DNA from: a virus
Virus record (IMG/VR): IMGVR_UViG_3300025168_000272
Location: 1-35,856 of that record
Direction: 5' to 3' (one strand)
Length of the DNA stretch: 35,856 nucleotides
Part shown: positions 6,588 through 13,758 of the stretch, in pieces
Layout of the letters: each line of letters opens with the position of its first letter
Position numbering within the stretch: the first letter of the stretch is position 1
Program-made: the position numbers and the translations under genes
Notes under the pieces: model-generated
What the model was told of the DNA's origin: nothing
The model's input: only the letters and a program-made list of their open reading frames with translations
Database searches by the model: none

Positions 6588-6848
6588 TTAGAACGGCACA
6601 TCTGTATCATCAGAAGTCTTAAATTTAGATTCTGAAGTTTCTTTTTTAGGAGCTTCATAAGTGTTCTCAAAAGCATAATGAGTAGCTCCTTTTTCTGAAG
6701 GAGTTTTTCTTTCAGCTATTGTAATTTGTACCCATCCATTTTTAGCTATCTTTTGTAATTCATCTAATTTAAGATTAGCGTTAATTAGTGTTCCGTACTG
6801 AGTATTAAATTCTTTAATACTACTAGCGATGTAATTCTTTTCTGCCAT
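6588..6848 (-). CDS. Small single-stranded-DNA-binding-like protein
   Basis: 86 aa. The body is short and predicted beta-rich (GWVQITIAERK, THYAFENTY). The C-terminus is acidic and ends DDTDVPF, closely resembling the bacterial SSB tip (DDDIPF) that docks SSB-interacting proteins. This tail plus the replication/recombination neighbourhood supports a compact SSB. The 26-bp overlap with the upstream DnaA-like gene suggests coupled synthesis. Confidence 0.7.
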   Translation of the reverse strand: MAEKNYIASSIKEFNTQYGTLINANLKLDELQKIAKNGWVQITIAERKTPSEKGATHYAFENTYEAPKKETSESKFKTSDDTDVPF

Positions 6849-7245
6849 TTTGTAATTGTTTAATTGTTAGTAATTTATCTAATTCTTTGTTGATTAAAAT
6901 TATTTTTTCTTTCATATCTTCAACCTGTTCTTCAACAGAATCTTTCATTAAATCTAATTGAAAACATATATCTTTGTATGGTAATATAGTTAGTTTAGGA
7001 TAAGGAACAGTGTAGTCGTCAAATGTTCTACACGCGTGTAACACAGTTGCGTGATTATGAAGTGTGATTTTACCTGCTTTTTCAAAACTGTATTGAAAAT
7101 AGTTTCTCATAACATAAAAAAACAATCTTCTTGCATCTAAAATCTCTCTTTTTCTTACCTTGCTTCTAATTTGTTGCTCACTTATACCCATTTCCTTATG
7201 TATATAGTCAAATACAAATTGTATTTTTTTTCTATCTCTTTCCAT
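6823..7245 (-). CDS. Stand-alone DnaA domain IV-like DNA-binding protein
   Basis: 140 aa. Residues about 20-75 look like DnaA domain IV: IRSKVRKREILDARRLFFYVMRNYF (the basic helix and helix-turn), then ITLHNHATVLHACRTF, which matches the DnaA signature (RDHTTVLHA). No AAA+ domain precedes it, and a charged helical tail follows. Known phage and bacterial proteins of this type can bind DnaA boxes without ATPase activity. It may recruit host initiation factors to a phage site or interfere with host DnaA. Confidence 0.85.
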   Translation of the reverse strand: MERDRKKIQFVFDYIHKEMGISEQQIRSKVRKREILDARRLFFYVMRNYFQYSFEKAGKITLHNHATVLHACRTFDDYTVPYPKLTILPYKDICFQLDLMKDSVEEQVEDMKEKIILINKELDKLLTIKQLQNGRKELHR

Positions 7246-7247
7246 AA

Positions 7248-7559
7248 TTACCTTCTGTTAGTTGGTAAAGCTTTTACCATATCATAGTCCTCCTCTCCTT
7301 CAACTACTATAGAGTGTCTGTTTGGTATATCAACTTCTATTATATCTATTACATCTCTAACATCTATATTTAGAAAGGTAGCTAATCTAGCCATGTGAAA
7401 GTATCTTAAATAAAAAGGGTTATCAATATATTTTTCTATTGTACTTCCTTTTACATTTATTATCTTGCCAAATCTTACTTTGGATATACCTCTAATACGA
7501 AGTATTGCTTCAAGTTCATTCTTAGAACTTCTTATCTTATCATAATTATTCTTTGCCAT
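7248..7559 (-). CDS. XRE-like helix-turn-helix protein
   Basis: 103 aa. Residues about 13-60 form a Cro/CI-like HTH: ELEAILRIRGISKVRFGKIINVKGSTIEKYI, followed by HMARLATFLNIDVRDVIDII. The C-terminal 35 residues are acidic. It lies 2 bp from the DnaA-like gene. It could regulate the twin early promoters or the repeat region, but no target can be assigned from sequence. Confidence 0.78.
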   Translation of the reverse strand: MAKNNYDKIRSSKNELEAILRIRGISKVRFGKIINVKGSTIEKYIDNPFYLRYFHMARLATFLNIDVRDVIDIIEVDIPNRHSIVVEGEEDYDMVKALPTNRR

Positions 7560-7570
7560 TTTTTGTTTTT

Positions 7571-7810
7571 TTAGTTAAACATTTTTTTCCATTGTTTTCT
7601 TACATCAGTTTCAACTACATCTTCCTTTAACATTCTTATAACAGATGATGCTTCATCTTCACTGTATGTATCTATCTGTGAAAGTATTTCAGATTTTTCT
7701 GGTTCTGATATAGGACTAATCTTTAACAGAGACTCTATTACACCCATCTGTATAGATGAGCATAATAAAGGTTCTCCATTAGTTAGTTCATCAAACCACT
7801 CCTCATTCAT
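7571..7810 (-). CDS. Small hypothetical protein
   Basis: 79 aa, acidic, helical (ISEPEKSEILSQI, SEDEASSVIRMLKED), ending WKKMFN. The start overlaps the stop of the upstream gene by one base. Proteins of this look recur beside annealing proteins in Bacteroidota phages, but no function is known to me. Confidence 0.65.
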   Translation of the reverse strand: MNEEWFDELTNGEPLLCSSIQMGVIESLLKISPISEPEKSEILSQIDTYSEDEASSVIRMLKEDVVETDVRKQWKKMFN

Positions 7811-8433
7811 TAGTCAACAATCTCATCTTGACCAAACACTCCTTGCTCGTAGAATCCAGCAATCTTTAATACAACTCTACTCATAGCTCTTTTCTCTGCC
7901 ATAGCTACAGGGAATTTTTTACCTCCTCCCATTAAGTTGTTGTCTGCAGACTCTCCAAACGACATCATGTTTCTAGGCTCTCCATTAACAGTCATAGAAG
8001 CAACAGCTTTTAATACACAATATCCTTTCTCAATATCCATACTTATAACTTCATAAGCTACAGTTATCTTTTGTTTAGATACAATCTTGTCTATACCTGT
8101 TCTTGTGATAATTACAAATCCTCTTTTGTCTTTGTAAATATCTTCTTCTGTTAAACCATTTTCAATATAAAGCCTTCTTAAAGCTTCTTTCTTGGTTTCA
8201 ATTTTTACCTCAGTGTTGTTTTCAACTTTTTTCATTTTAGTTTTAGTTAAGTTATTACTCATTTTATAATTAGTTTGGTTAATATTCTCTTTTGGTTGGT
8301 AATTATTATATTCGTATTCAGTTAAATCCCAATCTATATCCATCATCTCCATCTCATCAATACATTCAGAACCCCTTTCATTTCCATAAGCGTCATACGA
8401 TTCTTCTAATAGTCTTTTTTTAATTCTACTCAT
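7810..8433 (-). CDS. Probable ssDNA-annealing/recombination-associated protein
   Basis: 207 aa. The N-terminal 60 residues are charged and poorly conserved in appearance; a later start near MSNNLTKTKM is possible. The core ends GGGKKFPVAMAEKRAMSRVVLKIAGFYEQGVFGQDE. This AEKRAxxRxVLKxxG motif with an acidic end is common in phage proteins grouped with Rad52/ERF-like annealing factors. The assignment rests on that motif and on the neighbours (SSB-like, nuclease, phosphoesterase), so it is tentative. Confidence 0.55.
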   Translation of the reverse strand: MSRIKKRLLEESYDAYGNERGSECIDEMEMMDIDWDLTEYEYNNYQPKENINQTNYKMSNNLTKTKMKKVENNTEVKIETKKEALRRLYIENGLTEEDIYKDKRGFVIITRTGIDKIVSKQKITVAYEVISMDIEKGYCVLKAVASMTVNGEPRNMMSFGESADNNLMGGGKKFPVAMAEKRAMSRVVLKIAGFYEQGVFGQDEIVD

Positions 8434-8713
8434 ATCTATATGTTTTTTTATTAAAATTATGTTCTGTACAATATGAATCTAATGCTGTTTCTGAATGTTC
8501 TTTACAATCAAAACAAACAAGTATGTCTGTATCAATAGTTGCATCACAACAAGAACTTACTGTGTCCCATTCATCAAATTCATCAATACATCCTGAACAT
8601 ACATCCGTATCATCAATCTTATCGTTCATTCCGCAGTTCTTACATTGTGGGGTGTCATCTTGGTATTCTCTTGGGTCATCATACTGACCTCCTGTAATAA
8701 TAGTTTTAATCAT
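8426..8713 (-). CDS. Cysteine-rich zinc-binding protein
   Basis: 95 aa, strongly acidic, with CKNCG (about 24-28), CSGC (about 39-42), a CC pair (about 54-55) and CFDC (about 67-70). This suggests two zinc sites of rubredoxin/ribbon type. It is the first gene after the promoter at 8762-8792 and overlaps the next gene by 8 bp. No named family recognised. Confidence 0.72.
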   Translation of the reverse strand: MIKTIITGGQYDDPREYQDDTPQCKNCGMNDKIDDTDVCSGCIDEFDEWDTVSSCCDATIDTDILVCFDCKEHSETALDSYCTEHNFNKKTYRYE

Positions 8714-8761
8714 AGTTAGTTTTTTTAGGTTTATATTCTATTTATTCTTTCAAATCTTGTA

Positions 8762-8792
8762 CAAAGATACGCATAATAATTGGAACTGCCAA
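8762..8792 (-). promoter_or_regulatory. Early promoter, copy B
   Basis: Minus strand: TTG (8790-8792), 20 bases, TATCTTTG (8762-8769), followed by a leader of about 45 nt ending AAACCTAAAAAAACTA before the ATG at 8713. About 50 bp around it matches the promoter at 6080-6110. The hexamer array at 8825-8877 lies just upstream. Confidence 0.85.
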
Positions 8793-8824
8793 ATTATTTA
8801 GAAAGTTTTTTTAAATTTCTTTGT

Positions 8825-8877
8825 TATTTATCCTTATCTTTATCTTTATATTTATCCTTATCTTTATATATAAGGGT
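8825..8877. repeat. TTATCC/TTATCT hexamer array with a 20-bp conserved end
   Basis: A run of six-base units alternating TTATCC, TTATCT and TTTATA fills 8825-8870 and ends in TTATCTTTATATATAAGGGT (8858-8877). The same 20 bases recur at 33689-33708, again next to TTATCC units. The array sits about 35-85 bp upstream of promoter copy B. It could be an operator, an AT-rich unwinding element or weak DnaA-type boxes. Confidence 0.7.
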
Positions 8878-8910
8878 TCACTAAAGTGTTAGTTAAGGGT
8901 TGTTTAACTG

Positions 8911-10002
8911 TTAAAAATAATGTGTAATTCTTGCAACTTGACCATTAGTTTTCTCGTGTAAAAATCCTTCAACAGCTTTAGGCACCCCGCAAAATCCTTT
9001 TCTACTATGCCAACTATCTGTTCCTGAGGGACTTCTTAAGTACTCTATAGTAACACCTATATAATCTTTAGCATCTAAATACTTATGTTTAACTTTATGA
9101 TGTAAGTGATGTAAATACCAATACCTAAATTTAGTTTCAGACCATTCTTTTGGTTTTTCATTAGCCATTAATAAGGGTAATTTATCCATTTTAGCTCCAT
9201 CTCCATGTTCTAATCCTATTAAACTATTACCATATCTATAATATTTTCTATGAGAAACTTCAGCGTCAACAGTAACATCATCACATTTTCTAAACCAAGA
9301 TTTTAATGCGTGAGCTAAATGAAATCCACTCTGGTAATCGTGATTAGACATACTATGAACACAATCTACAGGAGCAACCTCTCTCAACATCTCAACACAT
9401 TTAACATATAAAGCTAATGCTATTTCAAAATGCTCCCACCATTTACCATCTGTATCTTGTGGGGTTCCTTTAGTTGTAGTTCCATAAACATTGTCTATAT
9501 GTAGAATATCATTACCAATACAAAAAAGTATTCTATCTACATTAAAGTTTTCTACCTTCCATAATATACCATTTATACCCTCTATAACTCTATTGACAGC
9601 AGTGTCTATATCATAACCCTCAACAGTTTCAACGCTATTTGCATATTTACCTATATGAATATCCGCTGGATTTATTACTAACAAATGCTCGTTAGCATCT
9701 TTTTTATTTCTTTTTAATTTTTTGTAGTTTGGAGAGTAATTTTCTATTAAATCTTTGATTTTAGGAAGTATATCCTCTTTATCTACAACATCTTCTTTTG
9801 TAACTATAGAGAACCTTAACTCTCCTGATGATGATTGCCAATGCTTAACACTAACGACATCCTTTTTATTTATACCCCTATCCTTTAAATGAATTTCTAA
9901 GGCTGTATTACCATTAATATTGTCAACAGTTTCAGCTCTATTTTGATAAATTAATTCTTCTTCTTCTGTGGTAAGTCTTAATCTTTTTCCGTACTCTTTC
10001 AT
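8911..10002 (-). CDS. Calcineurin-like metallophosphoesterase (phage SbcD-like)
   Basis: 363 aa. The metallophosphoesterase motifs appear in order: NPADIHIGK (Asp114, His116), CIGNDILHID (Gly163-Asn164-Asp165), SMSNHDY (Asn220-His221-Asp222), EHGDG (His266, Asp268) and a histidine cluster LHHLHHK near 298-302. The N-terminal 100 residues are a separate charged region. Related phage proteins are annotated as DNA repair exonuclease or phosphoesterase. It lies alone between the lysis-operon terminator and promoter B; a TATATTTG at 10013-10020 precedes it without a spaced TTG. Confidence 0.87.
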   Translation of the reverse strand: MKEYGKRLRLTTEEEELIYQNRAETVDNINGNTALEIHLKDRGINKKDVVSVKHWQSSSGELRFSIVTKEDVVDKEDILPKIKDLIENYSPNYKKLKRNKKDANEHLLVINPADIHIGKYANSVETVEGYDIDTAVNRVIEGINGILWKVENFNVDRILFCIGNDILHIDNVYGTTTKGTPQDTDGKWWEHFEIALALYVKCVEMLREVAPVDCVHSMSNHDYQSGFHLAHALKSWFRKCDDVTVDAEVSHRKYYRYGNSLIGLEHGDGAKMDKLPLLMANEKPKEWSETKFRYWYLHHLHHKVKHKYLDAKDYIGVTIEYLRSPSGTDSWHSRKGFCGVPKAVEGFLHEKTNGQVARITHYF

Positions 10003-10045
10003 AATTTTTTTTCAAATATACAAAAAAAATAATTATAAAAACGTA

Positions 10046-10067
10046 AAAGGGGGAACTACCCCCCTTT
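10046..10067 (-). terminator. Intrinsic terminator of the late/lysis operon
   Basis: On the minus strand AAAGGGGG and CCCCCTTT pair (8 bp, 6-base loop), followed by a T-rich tail (TTTTACGTTTTTATAATTATTTTTTTT). It stands about 75 bp after the last lysis gene and before the phosphoesterase gene, closing the structural/lysis transcript. Confidence 0.82.
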
Positions 10068-10102
10068 CACAACCCAAAAAAACTACTTGAAAACATAGAA
10101 AT

Positions 10103-10143
10103 ACTCCCGAATGGGAGTGTGTAGTTATCAGCAAAGATAACTA
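10103..10143 (-). other. Two perfect hairpins at the 3' end of the late operon
   Basis: ACTCCC-GAAT-GGGAGT (10103-10118, 6-bp stem) and TAGTTATC-AGCAAA-GATAACTA (10122-10143, 8-bp stem). The second contains the stop codon of the gene ending at 10141. With the terminator at 10046-10067 they make three consecutive stem-loops, which may protect or process the 3' end of the late mRNA. Confidence 0.7.
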
Positions 10144-10440
10144 TTTTTTACAACAATCATTGCCACAAACAGGATTTTTTTCAAATGCTGAAAAAATTAA
10201 AGGTAATACACCTATCCCTGTTAGTATTAAATTATTTGTTGTTATACCATGTGCTGTTATATCAGCTGAAGCAGCTAATACAATTACACCTGATACAGTT
10301 CTTTTACTAGACCACTTACCTTTGTTATCCTTAAATAACTCTAATACAGCTTTTACTAATTCTGTAATTGGTTTTATGGCACTGTCCGCAACAGCAGACC
10401 CTATCCATTTTGTAAACGGGTTTTTAAATTTAATACCCAT
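10141..10440 (-). CDS. Holin-like membrane protein
   Basis: 99 aa. A helical, partly amphipathic N-terminus precedes two hydrophobic segments (TVSGVIVLAASADITA and NNLILTGIGVLPLIFSAF, about residues 48-88), with a cysteine/lysine tail (CGNDCCKK). The size, topology and position directly after a second small membrane protein and the lysis-enzyme candidate suggest a holin or holin accessory. No specific family recognised. Confidence 0.65.
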   Translation of the reverse strand: MGIKFKNPFTKWIGSAVADSAIKPITELVKAVLELFKDNKGKWSSKRTVSGVIVLAASADITAHGITTNNLILTGIGVLPLIFSAFEKNPVCGNDCCKK

Positions 10441-10441
10441 A

Positions 10442-10618
10442 TTACTTCTTAGATATATCAGCTATTCCCTGACCTAAGATAAGAGCGAGAATTGCGTAAT
10501 AAACTTTTTCAACTTCTACTTCTGTTAATCCTAATTTAGCCGCAATAAAAGGAACAAATATAGCTCCCATTGTGTACCAAAATTTTCTTGAACCAAACAT
10601 TTTTTTTAAAATTTCCAT
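10442..10618 (-). CDS. Small two-helix membrane protein (holin/antiholin candidate)
   Basis: 58 aa from the ATG at 10618. The basic N-terminus (MEILKKMFGSRKFW) leads into YTMGAIFVPFIAAKLGL and, after an acidic turn, VYYAILALILGQGIADI, giving two probable membrane helices in a hairpin. It sits between the DUF5675 gene and the other holin-like gene. The paired arrangement suggests a holin with a partner, but which is which cannot be told. Confidence 0.65.
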   Translation of the reverse strand: MEILKKMFGSRKFWYTMGAIFVPFIAAKLGLTEVEVEKVYYAILALILGQGIADISKK

Positions 10619-10629
10619 TTTTTATTTAT

Positions 10630-11094
10630 TTAATTAATATATTCTATTGTTACTTCTTTACAATCCTCTAAAGCTTTAGCTATAGCAGGATATATTCTAG
10701 TGTAAGCTTGTGTAGATTTTCCTATGTAACCATCTTTTTCAATCTGATTATTAACTTGAGTATCTCCAACAAGCAAACAACCAGAAGTGTGCTCATCAGT
10801 ATTACCGCAATGTATAAGTATATACTCAAAGTTCGGAACATCTCTTACCCACAAAGTCCCCTTATGTATATCAGAGAACCTTTTTTTATATTTATTATGT
10901 ATTCCACCAACTGTTCTTAAAGTTATTCTATATGTACCTTGTGGTATTCTAGTTTCTGTTATAATCTTTTCTTCCATAGGTCTATACTCATCTTCTAAAG
11001 TATAACACAAAAACTTAATACCATCTGTTACATCAAACAAAAGACCATTAGTAGAATCTTTTTCACTACTAAATCTTATTACTCTTAATTTCAT
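10630..11094 (-). CDS. DUF5675 family protein, candidate lysis enzyme
   Basis: 154 aa from the ATG at 11094. A TTG at 11202 would add 36 residues, but that stretch is better explained by a small gene in another frame. DUF5675 features are visible: TRIPQGTYRI, LWVRDVPNFEYILIHCGNTDEHTSGCLLVGD. His95 and Cys106 in the IHxGN...TSGC arrangement recall the catalytic His/Cys of L,D-transpeptidase folds. No standard endolysin was recognised and the holin-like genes follow directly, so this is the best lysis-enzyme candidate; that role is inference. Confidence 0.8.
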   Translation of the reverse strand: MKLRVIRFSSEKDSTNGLLFDVTDGIKFLCYTLEDEYRPMEEKIITETRIPQGTYRITLRTVGGIHNKYKKRFSDIHKGTLWVRDVPNFEYILIHCGNTDEHTSGCLLVGDTQVNNQIEKDGYIGKSTQAYTRIYPAIAKALEDCKEVTIEYIN

Positions 11095-11095
11095 A

Positions 11096-11224
11096 TTATC
11101 TTCCTTGACCCCTATACTTTTTTCTATAGCCTTTTTGACCAACAGAAGCGTTCTTGCTATGAACTCCCCTACGCTTCTTGCTATTAGACTTCCTAAAGAC
11201 AAATCCTAATCCTTTTCTAGTCAC
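11096..11224 (-). CDS. Small highly basic protein
   Basis: 42 aa starting with GTG at 11224. The GTG overlaps the TAG stop of the preceding gene by one base (TAGTG). The protein starts M-TRKGLGFVFRK, has a KKRRGVHSKN centre and ends KKYRGQGR, with about 40% Lys/Arg. Similar short basic peptides with GVHxK...Y-GQGR ends occur late in the virion or lysis modules of many Bacteroidota phages, from my recollection. Candidate DNA- or RNA-binding or virion-internal peptide; function unknown. Confidence 0.6.
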   Translation of the reverse strand: MTRKGLGFVFRKSNSKKRRGVHSKNASVGQKGYRKKYRGQGR

Positions 11225-11676
11225 TATGACAATGGAGCTGTTATCATTAAAACCTCAACATCACAAGCTGCTGTATGAGCATCAGCTGCTATCTGAGTTA
11301 TATCTGCAAAACCATTAAATGTTGTTCCAACATCTATATCAATATCAGGACTCATTAAGAAAAATGACTCTCCCGCCTCTACTTTAAAAAACTGAGAGTC
11401 TGTTCCATTATATAATCTAAGAGTTACATAATTAGTGTCATCTAAATTTGTTATTCGGAAATAACACCAATCATCAGCTACTACCTGACCTCTGCCATCT
11501 ACTGTAGAAGTATGAAAAATATCTGTAAAAGATGTTGCTATACTCATTATTCTTTGTATAACCTCTCCTTGACTTCCAAAAGATTTAGATACAGCGTTAC
11601 CATAGGTTACACCGTTAAGAGTTATGTTTTCTGATAGTGTTATTGTTGCTATTGCGGGAGTTACTGTAGTTGCCAT
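11224..11676 (-). CDS. Probable virion protein
   Basis: 150 aa, beta-rich and low in charge. VVADDWCYFRITNLDDTNYVTLRLYNGTDSQFFKVEAGESFFL looks like a beta-sandwich domain seen in phage accessory virion proteins. It is located between a small membrane protein and the basic peptide, at the end of the structural block. Possible roles are decoration or tail-associated protein. Confidence 0.6.
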   Translation of the reverse strand: MATTVTPAIATITLSENITLNGVTYGNAVSKSFGSQGEVIQRIMSIATSFTDIFHTSTVDGRGQVVADDWCYFRITNLDDTNYVTLRLYNGTDSQFFKVEAGESFFLMSPDIDIDVGTTFNGFADITQIAADAHTAACDVEVLMITAPLS

Positions 11677-11677
11677 A

Positions 11678-11827
11678 TTATTTATTTTTTAATTTGTAAA
11701 ATTTATATATTGTAAATGCAATCGCTAAAGATATTGAAATAAAAGTCAATATCTGATTACACTCTGTTAAGGTTAAAGCACTCGCACCTCCATTTGCCAT
11801 TACTACCTGAGCCGTATCTTTTGTCAT
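11678..11827 (-). CDS. Small single-pass membrane protein
   Basis: 49 aa from the ATG at 11827. The N-terminal 20 residues are polar, then comes QILTFISISLAIAFTIYKFYKLKNK: a hydrophobic helix with a basic tail. It lies 12 bp after the upstream virion gene and its stop abuts the next gene. It could be a lysis accessory (spanin-like or antiholin) or a virion membrane-contact protein; there is no lipobox. Confidence 0.6.
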   Translation of the reverse strand: MTKDTAQVVMANGGASALTLTECNQILTFISISLAIAFTIYKFYKLKNK

Positions 11828-11839
11828 TTTTTTTGTTTT

Positions 11840-12487
11840 TTAATTTGAATAAATTAATTCTATTGATATGTTAAAATATAAATCACTATTTCCTCCAGCT
11901 GATTTCACTAAAGGTATTATTAACTCTCCCTTAGATAAACTTCCCACTGTAAAAGATGTATCATCTATCACTCCCATTAAATTATTATTACCATAAGTAG
12001 AAACGCTTATTTCATCTAAAATAGTTATAGTGTTAGCTGCAGCTTCTACCTCAAAAGAATCTGAAAGGTCTGCTGTTGGAGTACATTTAATTAATGCTAA
12101 TGTAGCTGTCTCTGCAACATCTCCTGACATCCATCCAGAAATTTGATTTAAAGAGCAATTTACTGCAGCCGCATAACAAGATGACCTCATTACCTTACTC
12201 ACTGTAATATCATTCGCTGCGGTAATACTAGAAGCCCCATAATCTTCTGCAAACTCAAAAGAAGCTTTAGTGTCTGTCATAGCTGAAGGGAAAAAATAGT
12301 TAGTAGAGCCGCCTGGATTCATAAACCCTCTAATATTAACAATAGTTGATTTTAATGACGCTTGAGGAATCCACTCAACAGAGCCTGTAGAGTTTTTAGA
12401 AAGAACTGTACTATTAGAAGCCGTGCTAAAATCTAAGGGAGGATGAAGATTAGCGTTGTTTAAGTTTTTATGTTCGTTAGAAGCCAT
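11840..12487 (-). CDS. Probable virion surface/fiber protein
   Basis: 215 aa. The N-terminus (ASNEHKNLNNANLHPPLDFSTASN...VEW) resembles the attachment segment of phage head-fiber or surface proteins, which repeat the NEHxNLxxxNLH motif. The rest is a beta-rich domain (ITILDEISVSTYG, SFTVGSLSKGELIIPL, LYFNISIELIYSN). Start and stop overlap as TAATG with the preceding gene. Confidence 0.6.
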   Translation of the reverse strand: MASNEHKNLNNANLHPPLDFSTASNSTVLSKNSTGSVEWIPQASLKSTIVNIRGFMNPGGSTNYFFPSAMTDTKASFEFAEDYGASSITAANDITVSKVMRSSCYAAAVNCSLNQISGWMSGDVAETATLALIKCTPTADLSDSFEVEAAANTITILDEISVSTYGNNNLMGVIDDTSFTVGSLSKGELIIPLVKSAGGNSDLYFNISIELIYSN

Positions 12488-13146
12488 TAAATATTCTTTT
12501 TATATTTATTATTAATCTCTTTTAATTCTTTAGCTAAATCCATTATTTCATCATCTCCTATTTCGTAATCTTCAGTTTCAACCTCCTCGTTACCATAGGT
12601 AAATTTAATAACCATTTCTTTTTCATCTTCTTCAACCAATACAACCAACTCTCCGTTACCATGTAGTTCTTCCATCATTTCTTGAGTGAAATGAAAATGA
12701 TAGTCATGGTCTATATCATTCTTTATTTTTGACTCCATAATATTATCTATTTGTTCTAACTTTTTTATAGCCCACTCTACTCCACTTGTTCCTCCCCAAG
12801 CATCCCACATTATACCTCCACAACCTTCATCATAAGGAACATCTTTATGTTGTTGATGTCTTTTAAAAGACGCCATTCTAGCTATTGTACTTCTTGATAA
12901 TTTTTCTCTCCTAGCTAATTGACCAGCTCTTGTCCATCCAACACTTGTTCCACAATCACTACCATTTTCCTCTTTATATTTTATAGCTCTCTTAGCATTG
13001 TTCGTAGCTGATTCAGGATAATCATTGTAAGTTTCCTCAGCGTAGTAATCAGCGTTAGCTTCATCACATTGAGATTTACTTTCGTATTGACATTTACCTG
13101 TCTCTCCGAATTTCCATAAATTATTTTCACACTCTAAACAAGGCAT
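12487..13146 (-). CDS. Conserved virion-module protein (unknown function)
   Basis: 219 aa. An N-terminal cysteine cluster (CLECENN...CQYES..QC) precedes a conserved segment, about residues 43-130: YPESATNNAKRAIKYKEENG, CGTSVGWTRAGQLARRE, STIARMASFKRHQQ and GGIMWDAWGGTSGVEWA. This module recurs, fused or free, in head-region proteins of many phages. The C-terminus is strongly acidic. Its role is unknown; the setting suggests a minor head or assembly protein. Confidence 0.72.
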   Translation of the reverse strand: MPCLECENNLWKFGETGKCQYESKSQCDEANADYYAEETYNDYPESATNNAKRAIKYKEENGSDCGTSVGWTRAGQLARREKLSRSTIARMASFKRHQQHKDVPYDEGCGGIMWDAWGGTSGVEWAIKKLEQIDNIMESKIKNDIDHDYHFHFTQEMMEELHGNGELVVLVEEDEKEMVIKFTYGNEEVETEDYEIGDDEIMDLAKELKEINNKYKKNI

Positions 13147-13157
13147 AATTTTAATTT

Positions 13158-13757
13158 TTAATAATAATAACCTTCATAATAATCACAACCATAATTACAA
13201 TTATAATCTCCACAACAATTTCTGCGTCTATCATAAATACTATCATACATTATAATTCCATGATTTTTCCAAACACCCGTTCTACAAGGTTTGTTAGATT
13301 CATAAGTAGGGAAATCTCCAGCTTGGTCTGAGTCATTAAGATACTCTATAGCGTCCTCTAAAAATATTTCCGCTTTTCTGTAAGTGTCTTGTTTATAGAC
13401 ATTTAACTCGTCAGGATTTACAACACTACTAAATTCATCCATACTTGTAACAACCCCCATACTTGTACTATTCATTTGAATCTCATTGATAATTTCAAAT
13501 CTAGTAAACCAAGCCAAGCAATCATTAAGATAATCTGTTAAAAATGTAGTATTATTAGCTGTTAAAGTTCCATTGTTATGTTGTTCTTTTAGTTCTCCAT
13601 AAAATTTTATTCCTAACTTATCTTTTATATGAGCTAACTCTGTAATAATTAAATTATTATCACTAATTAAATAAGGGTCGGTATTAGCGTTAGTAAAAGA
13701 TTTACTAATTACTTCAGACGCTGTTATGAGTGGTTTATATTGTCTTAAATTAGCCAT
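13158..13757 (-). CDS. Head-tail connector-like protein
   Basis: 199 aa, directly downstream of the portal gene. The helical body (ITASEVISKSF, ELAHIKDKLGIKFYGEL, FLTDYLNDCLAWFTRFEII, YRKAEIFLEDAIEYLND) fits the head-tail connector (gp6-like/DUF6712-type) proteins of Bacteroidota phages. The last 25 residues are unusual: RRRNCCGDYNCNYGCDYYEGYYY, rich in Cys and Tyr. Confidence 0.68.
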   Translation of the reverse strand: MANLRQYKPLITASEVISKSFTNANTDPYLISDNNLIITELAHIKDKLGIKFYGELKEQHNNGTLTANNTTFLTDYLNDCLAWFTRFEIINEIQMNSTSMGVVTSMDEFSSVVNPDELNVYKQDTYRKAEIFLEDAIEYLNDSDQAGDFPTYESNKPCRTGVWKNHGIIMYDSIYDRRRNCCGDYNCNYGCDYYEGYYY

Positions 13758-13758
13758 A

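Noticed and set aside
10013-10020. TATATTTG before the phosphoesterase gene
   Set aside because: The -33 element is missing and the leader would be only a few bases, so it is not listed as a promoter despite the gene lying after a terminator.
11095-11202. N-terminal extension of the DUF5675 protein from TTG at 11202
   Set aside because: An overlapping frame encodes a patterned basic peptide, and the ATG at 11094 has a good A-rich leader.
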